Shown: positions 33,716 through 39,904 of the stretch, piece after piece
Position numbering within the stretch: the first letter of the stretch is position 1
Layout: each line of letters opens with the position of its first letter
NCBI GenBank assembly: GCA_903884945.1
Contig: CAISGR010000018.1
Coordinates: 1-39,904 of the forward strand
DNA from: an uncultured bacterium
GTDB lineage: Bacteria; Pseudomonadota; Alphaproteobacteria; Sphingomonadales; Sphingomonadaceae
DNA length: 39,904 bases
Direction: 5' to 3'
Notes under the pieces: generated by a model
Database searches by the model: none
What the model was told of the DNA's origin: nothing
What the model saw: the letters and a program-made list of their open reading frames with translations, nothing else
Position numbers and translations under genes: made by a program

Positions 33716-34822
33716 TCATCCCTTCAAATGGAAGAACCGCCGCGCGTTGGTGTAATAGATCTTGTCGATGACGGCGCGCGGTAGCGCCAACCCGGGTGTA
33801 TCCGCCTTGATCGCGGCGACCGGCTGCGACAGCGGCGTGGCGAGATAGCGCCAATCAGAGCGCCACGCGTCATCCGCTTCCTTCTTGAAATTGCCGGTCG
33901 CGGGCGGGTTCTGCGCGCGGGCATTGGGATCGGGCGGGCTGTCGGTCAGATCGGTACCGTACATCAGCCGGTCCTGATATTTGAGGAAGAAGCCGCGCAC
34001 CTTGGCCATATTGGCGTTGGACTGGACCTGCACCTGCGTCATTCGCGCGGCGAGATCTACCACCGCGTTGGGATAGCGATCCAGGAAGCGCGCGAGTTCG
34101 TCGACGCTCCATTCGAGGCTCGCCATATGCGCACCGTCGAAAGCGAGATCGGGGTGGCGCGCCACGAACCGGTCGCGGATCGCCATCAGCCGCTCGTAGC
34201 TCGGCTCCTCGGGGTGTTTGAACATGTAATATTCGGGATGCTCGCTGAAATAGCTGCGGTCGTTCTCGGTCGTCATCTGGTCGAGCGGGAGCCAGCAATT
34301 CTTGGGCTCGCCCTGATGCGCGATGAGCGGCACGCCGCGCGCCCGGATGTGCGCGATGATCGGATCGAAGCGGGGGTCGTCGAGAAAGACGCGCTTGCCG
34401 GCGGAATCCTTGGCGATCATCCCGATATTCTTCCACACCTTCACCGCGACGGCGCCATGCGCGAAGCCGGCATCGACGGCGCGCTGCGCCTGGGCTGTCC
34501 AGCCTTTGGCACCGAAGCTCTGCATCGAGAAGGTCGTGGCGAAGTGGAAATGCTCCGGGTCGGCGGCGTGCATCTTATATGCGATCGCGGCCTGCCGCGC
34601 GAGCGGGGGGAAATCGGGATAATCGACGTTGATCGACAGCAGTTCGAACCCGTCCTTGCGCGCGATCTCGGGAAACTCAGTGCTGTCGCGGTTGGCGTGG
34701 ACGTGCGCGTCGAGTTTCGCCACCTTCGCAAAATCGGCTTCGCTGTAGGTCGCGGGGGCGGGCGCCGCACCGATCAGCGCAAGCGTCGCGGTCGCTGCGA
34801 CCAGGGCATGAATTTTGCGCAT
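33716..34822 (-). CDS. exported amidohydrolase-2 family metal-dependent hydrolase
   Basis: A 368-aa protein with a clear signal peptide (MRKIHALVAATATLALIGAA, PAPA). The mature part is an amidohydrolase TIM barrel: metal-binding HVH in KLDAHVHANRDS, VAVKVWKNIGM with a Lys at the end of a strand, GVPLIAHQGEP, LAFDGAHMASLEW, and the C-terminal Asp in LMYGTDLTD. This is the amidohydrolase-2 pattern (decarboxylases, lactonases, hydrolases); the reaction is unknown. Export to the periplasm is unusual for the family. It is divergent from the glycosidase operon and shares an operator-like region with it, so it probably belongs to the sugar locus; deacylation or lactone opening are possibilities only. 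GGAG lies six bases before the ATG at 34822; an ATG at 34825 is equally possible. Confidence 0.85.
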   Translation of the reverse strand: MRKIHALVAATATLALIGAAPAPATYSEADFAKVAKLDAHVHANRDSTEFPEIARKDGFELLSINVDYPDFPPLARQAAIAYKMHAADPEHFHFATTFSMQSFGAKGWTAQAQRAVDAGFAHGAVAVKVWKNIGMIAKDSAGKRVFLDDPRFDPIIAHIRARGVPLIAHQGEPKNCWLPLDQMTTENDRSYFSEHPEYYMFKHPEEPSYERLMAIRDRFVARHPDLAFDGAHMASLEWSVDELARFLDRYPNAVVDLAARMTQVQVQSNANMAKVRGFFLKYQDRLMYGTDLTDSPPDPNARAQNPPATGNFKKEADDAWRSDWRYLATPLSQPVAAIKADTPGLALPRAVIDKIYYTNARRFFHLKG

Positions 34823-34843
34823 CATTCTCTCCAAAGGAAACGT

Positions 34844-34870
34844 AACGAAATTGATCTTATGTTGCGTTTT
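34844..34870. promoter_or_regulatory. candidate operator in the divergent region before the glycosidase operon
   Basis: AACGAAA (34844-34850) and TTGCGTTTT (34862-34870) form an imperfect version of the AACGAAA/TTTCGTTTT palindrome, with an 11-base spacer in place of 8. It lies between the divergent amidohydrolase and glycosidase genes and could control both. Confidence 0.45.
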
Positions 34871-34971
34871 GGATTGCGCAAGCGATAACGATCGTGCACA
34901 TCTTGCGCCGCGCTGCCCCTTGGCTCATCAAGTGGCCGAGTTTAGGGGAGACTGAACTGCCCAACTTCATC

Positions 34972-37053
34972 ATGTCCCGCCGCCGCGCTATCGCCCGGCT
35001 TTCGGCTACGGCTGCGACCCTCATCGTGGCTCCGCGCGTGATCGCCGGAGTGGCGGCGAAGAGCGCGCCGGCGGTGCGGCTGAGCGACGGCGTTCTCACG
35101 CTCGAATTCGACTCCGCCCTGCACTCGCGCATATCGCATCGCGATGATGTGCTGACCGCGATGGAGCCTGGCGAGGCGATCCGGCTGGGCGATCGAGTGG
35201 TGGATCGTTTCCTGCTGCTCGACCAGACGCGCGAGACCGTCTCGGGCGTGCATGGCCCGGGGCGCGTGCACCATTTGCGTGGCACCGCCGGGGGCCGGAT
35301 CGAGAAGCGCCTGTCGGTCACCTTTCTCGACCGCTACCCCGGTCTCGCCTTGCTGGACATCCGCTATCGCAACACCGGCAACGTACCGCTTTCTGTCACT
35401 GGTTGGCAGGCCGCGACGCATGATCTGCTGTCGCACCCCGGCGGCGCCTGGAGCTTTTCGGGCGCATCCTATCCCGACCGGCGCGACTGGGTGCAGCCCA
35501 TCGTGCCTGGCTTCGGACAGCGCAACTTCATGGGGATGAACGCCTCGGATTATGGCGGCGGGACGCCGGTTGCGGTCGTGTGGCGGCGCGATGCCGGGCT
35601 GTCTGTCGGCCATATCGACACCGTGCCGCGGCTCGTGTCGCTACCGGTGGCGGGACAGCCGACGGGCACGCGCATTGCGATCGCGGGCGACCAACCAGCC
35701 ACGCTCGCGCCGCGAGCCGCGCTCGATTTGCCGCCGGTGTTCGTGATGGTCCATCAGGGCGATCATTTCCGTCCACTCGACGCCTATCGGCGGCTCATGG
35801 CCGAGCGCGGCCTCAAGGCGCCCGTCATCCCCGAACCGAGCTATGCACCGGTCTGGTGCGCCTGGGGCTATGGGCGAGATTTCACCACTACCGAAGTGCT
35901 CACCGCGATGGGCAAGGCCAAGGAGATCGGCCTCGAATGGGCCGTGCTCGACGATGGCTGGCAGACGTCGGAGGGCGACTGGAAGCTCAACCTGAAGAAA
36001 TTCCCGCGCGGCGATGCCGACATGAAGGCATTCGCCGGCCGGATCAAAGCCGGCGGGATGCGCCCCAGGTTGTGGCTGGCGCCGCTCGCGGCCGACCCGG
36101 GGACCGATCTGCTGCGCGATCATCCCGACATGCTGCTGCTCGACAAGACCGGCGCAGCGCAGAATGTCAGCTTCTGGGATGCCTTCACCTTGTGCCCGGC
36201 CTATCCGCCGGTGGTCGACTATTTCCGCGGCCAGGTGCGGCGCATTATCGGCGATTGGGGGTTCGAGGGGCTCAAGCTCGATGGGCAGCATCTCAACGGC
36301 GTCGCGCCATGCTATAATCCGGCGCATAACCACGCACGCCCTGAGGAATCCTACGAGAAACTGCAGGATTTCTGGAAGGCGCTGTACCAGGAGGCGATGG
36401 CGATCAACCCGGATGCGGTGATCGAGATCTGCCCGTGCGGCGATTCCTTTGCGTTCCACAACATTGCCGGCATGAACCACACGCCCGCATCCGACCCGAC
36501 CTCGTCGTGGCAGATCCGATTGAAGGGGAAGACCTTCAAAGCGATGATGGGCCCGTCGGCACCGTTCGCGGGCGACCATGTCGAATTGAGCGACCGGCAT
36601 AATGATTTCGCCACGCATTACGGGATCGGCGCGATCCTCTCGACCAAATTCACCTGGCCGCATGATCCGGTCAATACCATCGACCCGCTGCCCCCCGGCG
36701 GCATCGCGTTGACGCCCGAGCGTGAAGTGCTGTGGCGCAAATGGATCGCATTGTATCGCGCCAACATGCTCCCCAAGGGCGAGTATCTCGGCGGGCTGTA
36801 TGACATTGGCTTCGACAAGCCCGAGGGCCATGCGATCCGCGCCGGCGGGCAGATGCATTATGCCTTCTATGCCGACACATGGTCGGGCGCCGTAATCCTG
36901 CGCGGGCTTGGGTCCGGGCGACATCGTCTGACCGACAGCTTCACCGGCCAATCGCTCGGCACTGTCAGCGGTCCCGTCGCCACCATCCCGGCGCGCTTCG
37001 AGCATTTTCTCGTCATCGCGGCTACGCCTGTTCAGGAAGAGACTGCCGCATGA
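34972..37053 (+). CDS. clan GH-D glycoside hydrolase (GH36/GH27-like alpha-galactosidase or alpha-N-acetylgalactosaminidase)
   Basis: A 693-aa exported glycosidase. The N-terminus MSRRRAIARLSATAATLIVA looks like a twin-arginine signal. A beta-sandwich domain precedes the barrel, which has GLEWAVLDDGWQTSEGDW (320-337), the nucleophile Asp437 in FEGLKLDGQHLNG and the likely acid/base Asp508 in NHTPASDPTSSWQ, as in family 36 enzymes. These retain the alpha-linked sugar configuration and remove terminal alpha-galactose or alpha-GalNAc; agaS/kbaZ neighbours favour GalNAc (inference). The start is uncertain: ATG 34972 begins at the twin-arginine motif but lacks a close ribosome-binding site, and the frame is open back to a GTG at 34894. 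The stop overlaps the transporter ATG (ATGA). Confidence 0.88.
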   Translation: MSRRRAIARLSATAATLIVAPRVIAGVAAKSAPAVRLSDGVLTLEFDSALHSRISHRDDVLTAMEPGEAIRLGDRVVDRFLLLDQTRETVSGVHGPGRVHHLRGTAGGRIEKRLSVTFLDRYPGLALLDIRYRNTGNVPLSVTGWQAATHDLLSHPGGAWSFSGASYPDRRDWVQPIVPGFGQRNFMGMNASDYGGGTPVAVVWRRDAGLSVGHIDTVPRLVSLPVAGQPTGTRIAIAGDQPATLAPRAALDLPPVFVMVHQGDHFRPLDAYRRLMAERGLKAPVIPEPSYAPVWCAWGYGRDFTTTEVLTAMGKAKEIGLEWAVLDDGWQTSEGDWKLNLKKFPRGDADMKAFAGRIKAGGMRPRLWLAPLAADPGTDLLRDHPDMLLLDKTGAAQNVSFWDAFTLCPAYPPVVDYFRGQVRRIIGDWGFEGLKLDGQHLNGVAPCYNPAHNHARPEESYEKLQDFWKALYQEAMAINPDAVIEICPCGDSFAFHNIAGMNHTPASDPTSSWQIRLKGKTFKAMMGPSAPFAGDHVELSDRHNDFATHYGIGAILSTKFTWPHDPVNTIDPLPPGGIALTPEREVLWRKWIALYRANMLPKGEYLGGLYDIGFDKPEGHAIRAGGQMHYAFYADTWSGAVILRGLGSGRHRLTDSFTGQSLGTVSGPVATIPARFEHFLVIAATPVQEETAA

Positions 37054-37979
37054 GCGCAAGCACGATGCCCAATAGCCGCGTATGGCTGTTGAATGCCTTG
37101 GCGACGGTGGTCCTGTGGGGAATCTGGGGCGCTTTTTCGGGGCTTTCCCCACAGCACGGTTTTCCCGAGACCCTGGTCTATTGCGTCTGGGCGCTGACGA
37201 TGATCCCGCCGGCGCTGATCGTCCTCGCGCAGGCGAAGTGGAAGCTCGACACCGACCCGCGCGCAATCGCCTATGGCCTCGCCGTCGGGTTGCTCGGCGC
37301 CGGCGGGCAGATGGTGCTGTTCTACGCCGTCACGCGCGGGCCGGCCTATCTGATCTTCCCGGTCATCTCGTTGTCGCCGGTGGTTACGATCGCCTTGTCG
37401 TTCCTCTTGATGGGCGAGCGGACCGGTCGATTGGGCGCGGCCGGCATCGTGCTGGCGCTGCTTGCGCTGCCGACCTTCGATTTCGCGCCTGGCGGCGATG
37501 CTGCGGGCGGCAGCTGGTTGTGGATGGCACTGATCGTCATGGGGTGCTGGGGCTTGCAGGCCTATTTCATGAAGTCCGCCAACCATATCATGTCGGGCGA
37601 AAGCATCTTTTTTTACATGACGGTGACGGGCCTCGCCCTGGTGCCCGTCGCGCTGGCGCTGACGGATTTCAGCCACCCGATCAATTATGGTGCGGACGGC
37701 CCATGGCTGGCGGCGGGGATTCAGCTGCTAAACGCGATTGGCGCGCTGACGTTGGTGTTCGCATTTCGCTACGGCAAGGCGATCATCGTCGCGCCGCTGA
37801 CCAATGCCGGCGCGCCGCTTGCCACCGCGATCATCTCGCTGATCGCACTCGGCGTGATGCCGGGGTCGATCAAGCTGGTCGGAATCGGCCTCGCGCTCGC
37901 CGCTTCTCTGATGCTCGCATTCGAGCCCGATACCGTCGATGAAGAAGAAGTGGCAGCCGGGGCATTCGCGACGAAATAG
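37050..37979 (+). CDS. DMT/EamA-type membrane transporter
   Basis: A 309-aa protein with about ten membrane helices (WLLNALATVVLWGIWGAF, AIAYGLAVGLLGAGGQMVLF, LIFPVISLSPVVTIALSFLL, and others). Two related halves and the GERTGRLGAAGIVLALLALP segment are typical of the drug/metabolite transporter superfamily; the first half (WGAFSGLS) recalls the glucose/ribose (GRP) and RhaT-like sugar carriers. It is translationally coupled to the glycosidase and precedes kbaZ, so import of the freed monosaccharide is the simplest role (inference). Many DMT members export, so direction is not proven. The acidic C-terminal tail (DTVDEEEVAAG) faces probably the cytoplasm. Its stop codon lies inside an operator-like palindrome. 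Confidence 0.87.
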   Translation: MSASTMPNSRVWLLNALATVVLWGIWGAFSGLSPQHGFPETLVYCVWALTMIPPALIVLAQAKWKLDTDPRAIAYGLAVGLLGAGGQMVLFYAVTRGPAYLIFPVISLSPVVTIALSFLLMGERTGRLGAAGIVLALLALPTFDFAPGGDAAGGSWLWMALIVMGCWGLQAYFMKSANHIMSGESIFFYMTVTGLALVPVALALTDFSHPINYGADGPWLAAGIQLLNAIGALTLVFAFRYGKAIIVAPLTNAGAPLATAIISLIALGVMPGSIKLVGIGLALAASLMLAFEPDTVDEEEVAAGAFATK

Positions 37980-37986
37980 ATTTCGT
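37971..37986. promoter_or_regulatory. operator-like palindrome overlapping the transporter stop codon
   Basis: ACGAAAT (37971-37977) and ATTTCGT (37980-37986) form a perfect 7-bp inverted repeat with a 2-base spacer; the TAG stop of the transporter is its centre. It contains the ACGAAA/TTTCGT half-site seen at 22811, with a shorter spacer, suggesting control of an internal promoter before kbaZ. Confidence 0.5.
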
Positions 37987-37994
37987 TTTGCTTC

Positions 37995-38010
37995 GATTCG
38001 TTGCGAAATC
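37995..38010. promoter_or_regulatory. second operator-like inverted repeat before kbaZ
   Basis: GATTCG (37995-38000) and CGAAATC (38004-38010) form an imperfect inverted repeat right after the first palindrome. The pair of sites in a 69-bp gap suggests cooperative repressor binding. Confidence 0.4.
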
Positions 38011-38048
38011 TAAAGCGCTCCGCTAGAGAGCTGCGAAAGGAGAAGTCG

Positions 38049-39332
38049 ATGGAGCTGATTCGAAACATCGTCGCGCGGCACAAGCAGGGCGAGGTGATCG
38101 GCGTGACCTCTGTCTGCTCGGCCCATCCGCTGGTGATCGAAGCCACCTTCGTCCACGCGCTGCGGCACGATGCGCCGATCGTGCTGATCGAGGCGACGTC
38201 GAATCAGGTCAATCAGGACGGTGGCTATACCGGCATGGTACCCGCCGACTTTCGCCGCTTCGTCGAGGGGATCGCCAATCGCCTGGGCTTCCCGCTGGCG
38301 CGGCTTGCGCTCGGCGGCGATCATCTCGGTCCCAATGCCTGGACCAGCCTGCCGGCCGCAGACGCAATGACAAAAGCCGAGATCATGGTCGCCGATTATA
38401 TCCGCGCGGGCTTTTCGAAGATCCACCTCGACTGCTCGATGTCATGTGCCGACGACCCCACGCCGCTGCCCGAGCAGCTGATCGCCGAGCGCGCGGCGCG
38501 CCTGTGTCGTGCAGCCGAGGACGCCTATGCAGGTCATCCGGCCGACGCGCCGGTCTATGTGATCGGCACCGAAGTCCCCGTGCCTGGCGGCGCGGCGGAG
38601 GATCTCGACGCGCTCACGCCCACCACATCCGAGGCGGCGTTGGCGACGCTCGACATGCACCGCACCTTGTTCGCCGAGAGCGGGCTGGCGCGCGCGTGGG
38701 ACCGTGTAATCGCCACCGTCGTCCAGCCCGGTGTCGAGTTCGACCACATGAAGGTGGTCGATTATCGTCCCGAAGCCGCGGTGGCGCTCAGCGCCGCGAT
38801 CGTGCCGGTCGATCATGTCGTGTTTGAGGCGCATTCGACCGACTATCAGACGGCCACCGCGTTGCGTGCGCTCGTGCGCGACCATTTCGCGATCCTCAAG
38901 GTCGGTCCCGGCGTCACCTTCGCGCTGCGCGAGGCGCTATGGGCGCTCGACGCGATCGAGCGCGAGACGGTCGCGCCAACCGAGCGCGCCAACCTCCGCG
39001 AGGTGGCGATCGCGCGGATGAAAGCCGAGCCCGGCAACTGGCGCAAATATTATCACGAAACCGGTGCCGCGCTCGATCTCCAGCTGCAGTACAGCCTGAG
39101 CGACCGGATCCGCTATTACTGGCCTGACCCGGTGATCGCCGTCGCGCAGGCCAAGCTGTTCGAGAACCTGCGCACGCATGTGCCGCCGTTGCCGCTGCTC
39201 AGCCAATATCTTCCCGTCGCTTATGACGCTGTCCGCGCCGGTACTGCGACGCTCGATCCCGCTGATCTGATCGTCGCGCGGATCGGCGCGACGCTCGATG
39301 CCTATCATGGAGCCTGCAATCCCGATGCCTAA
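38049..39332 (+). CDS. kbaZ: D-tagatose-1,6-bisphosphate aldolase subunit KbaZ/GatZ-like
   Basis: A 427-aa protein matching GatZ/KbaZ over its length: GEVIGVTSVCSAHPLVIEA, LIEATSNQVNQDGGYTGM, LGGDHLGPNAW, AGFSKIHLDCSMSC, VIGTEVPVPGGA, VQPGVEFDHMKVVDY and LLSQYLPVAYDAVRAG. In enterobacteria this subunit stabilises the catalytic class II aldolase KbaY/GatY, which splits tagatose-1,6-bisphosphate in galactitol and N-acetylgalactosamine breakdown. No kbaY is in the window. AAAGGAG lies six bases before the ATG at 38049; earlier starts in the frame are not conserved. It overlaps the next gene by 8 bp and is preceded by two operator-like repeats. Confidence 0.92.
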   Translation: MELIRNIVARHKQGEVIGVTSVCSAHPLVIEATFVHALRHDAPIVLIEATSNQVNQDGGYTGMVPADFRRFVEGIANRLGFPLARLALGGDHLGPNAWTSLPAADAMTKAEIMVADYIRAGFSKIHLDCSMSCADDPTPLPEQLIAERAARLCRAAEDAYAGHPADAPVYVIGTEVPVPGGAAEDLDALTPTTSEAALATLDMHRTLFAESGLARAWDRVIATVVQPGVEFDHMKVVDYRPEAAVALSAAIVPVDHVVFEAHSTDYQTATALRALVRDHFAILKVGPGVTFALREALWALDAIERETVAPTERANLREVAIARMKAEPGNWRKYYHETGAALDLQLQYSLSDRIRYYWPDPVIAVAQAKLFENLRTHVPPLPLLSQYLPVAYDAVRAGTATLDPADLIVARIGATLDAYHGACNPDA

Positions 39333-39829
39333 GACCCTTGTTGCGCCCGACCGGCACACGACCAGCGACGACAGCTGGACGCGGCGCGAAATCCTGCAAC
39401 AGCCTGCGACGCTGCGCGCCACGCAGGCGGTGCTCGAAGCGAAGCGCGGCGAGATCGAGGCTTTTCTCGCGCCGCTGCTTGAGAAGCGCGATCTTCGCAT
39501 CATGCTTTGCGGCGCGGGCACGTCCGCATTCATCGGCGAATGCCTCGCACCCTGGCTGACTGCGACGCTCGGCCGCCCGGTCGAGGCGGTGTCCACCACC
39601 GACATCGTCGGGGCGCCGGAGTTCTATCTCGATGCGAAGCGACCGACGCTGATGGTGTCGTTCGGGCGCTCGGGGAACAGCCCCGAGAGCGTCGCTGCAG
39701 TCGAGCTCGCGAATGCACGCCTCTCGGTGCATCACCTCGTCATCACTTGCAACGCCGAGGGCGCGCTCGCGCGGCAGGCAGCGGCGAGCGGTCATGTCGT
39801 ACTGTTACCCGAGGAGACGCACGACCAAT
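39325..39829 (+). pseudogene. agaS: AgaS-type SIS-domain sugar-phosphate deaminase/isomerase, broken near 39829
   Basis: About 168 N-terminal codons of an AgaS protein: SWTRREILQQPATLRATQAV, MLCGAGTSAFIGECLAPWL, VSTTDIVGAPEFYL, SFGRSGNSPESVAAVELAN, HLVITCNAEGALARQA and LLPEETHDQ. AgaS is normally about 385 aa and deaminates/isomerises galactosamine-6-phosphate to tagatose-6-phosphate; after LPEETHD the family continues with SFAMTSSF. Here the frame reads CAAPLSELRRGRKGL and stays open to the window end, which does not match. The break lies at about 39818-39830, and other-frame sequence of a different family follows. The part up to the break looks intact and overlaps kbaZ by 8 bp. Whether the gene is truly broken depends on the junction being real. 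Confidence 0.85.
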
Positions 39830-39904
39830 GTGCGGCGCCTCTTTCCGAACTTCGTCGAGGTCGAAAAGGCCTACTTTGCCAAGACAAACATCTTCCCTAT
39901 CATG
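39830..39904 (+). CDS. internal fragment of a 4,5-dihydroxyphthalate decarboxylase / ABC substrate-binding-like protein
   Basis: The last 75 bases in the +2 frame read VRRLFPNFVEVEKAYFAKT and NIFPIM, running off the end of the window. The 'RRLFP....AE.AYY..TGIFPIMH' pattern is characteristic of proteins annotated as 4,5-dihydroxyphthalate decarboxylase or ABC-type substrate-binding protein. The fragment starts in mid-protein, directly where the agaS frame loses similarity, so it must derive from another gene joined here by rearrangement or misassembly. The short length limits certainty. Confidence 0.6.
   Translation, partial: MRRLFPNFVEVEKAYFAKTNIFPIM

Noticed and set aside
35641..37266. 541-codon minus-strand frame opposite the glycosidase and transporter
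   Set aside because: Antisense shadow spanning two genes with obvious products on the plus strand.
1..39904. CRISPR arrays, tRNA/rRNA genes, insertion sequences, phage or toxin-antitoxin genes
   Set aside because: No regularly spaced repeats, tRNA-like cloverleaf ends, transposase or integrase motifs were found on either strand by reading.

Overview
The window looks like a chromosomal stretch from a sphingomonad-type alphaproteobacterium (Sphingomonas / Novosphingobium / Sphingobium level). The grounds are high GC with GC-rich third positions, three large TonB-dependent receptors of the sphingomonad/caulobacter type, a tryptophan-halogenase-like protein paired with a TonB receptor, and dense operons with 4-bp stop/start overlaps. 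No tRNA, rRNA, CRISPR array, transposase or phage gene is visible. Family assignments come from reading the proteins; no database search was possible.

Region 1 (1-9000, minus strand) is one probable operon read from right to left: TonB-dependent receptor, MFS transporter, alpha/beta esterase, S9 prolyl oligopeptidase, gamma-glutamyltransferase-like Ntn hydrolase, and a DUF885 protein that runs off the left edge. None of the hydrolases has an obvious signal peptide, so the likely scheme is import of an intact small peptide or amide followed by cytoplasmic breakdown.

Region 2 (9187-22180) is an amine and amino-acid oxidation island. A GlxA/AraC-type regulator is divergent from heterotetrameric sarcosine oxidase (soxB-soxD-soxA-soxG). 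Downstream on the plus strand come an Xaa-Pro-dipeptidase/imidazolonepropionase-like amidohydrolase, a GlcD-type FAD D-2-hydroxyacid dehydrogenase, a branched-chain-type aminotransferase, and an FAD oxidase plus ALDH7-family dehydrogenase that resemble AmaA and AmaB of lysine/pipecolate catabolism. Together these could take lysine or pipecolate through 2-aminoadipate to 2-oxoglutarate. A gene-poor stretch of about 730 bp (22181-22908) follows, with possible gene remnants and a terminator-like hairpin.

Region 3 (22909-39829) looks like a carbohydrate utilisation locus for an N-acetylgalactosamine/galactosamine-containing glycan. It holds a TonB receptor, a tryptophan-halogenase-like flavoprotein and a secreted DUF4874/DUF4832 protein; then, on the opposite strand, a second large TonB receptor; a DeoR/AgaR-type repressor; an exported amidohydrolase; and a plus-strand operon of clan GH-D alpha-galactosidase / alpha-N-acetylgalactosaminidase, DMT-type permease, kbaZ/gatZ-like and agaS-like genes. 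A recurring motif (AACGAAA / TTTCGTT, best copy a perfect 9-bp inverted repeat) lies in front of the transcription units of this region and is the probable operator of the repressor.

At the far right the agaS reading frame stops making sense near 39829. The last 75 bases, in another frame, look like an internal piece of a 4,5-dihydroxyphthalate decarboxylase / ABC substrate-binding-like protein. This indicates an assembly chimera or a real rearrangement breakpoint.
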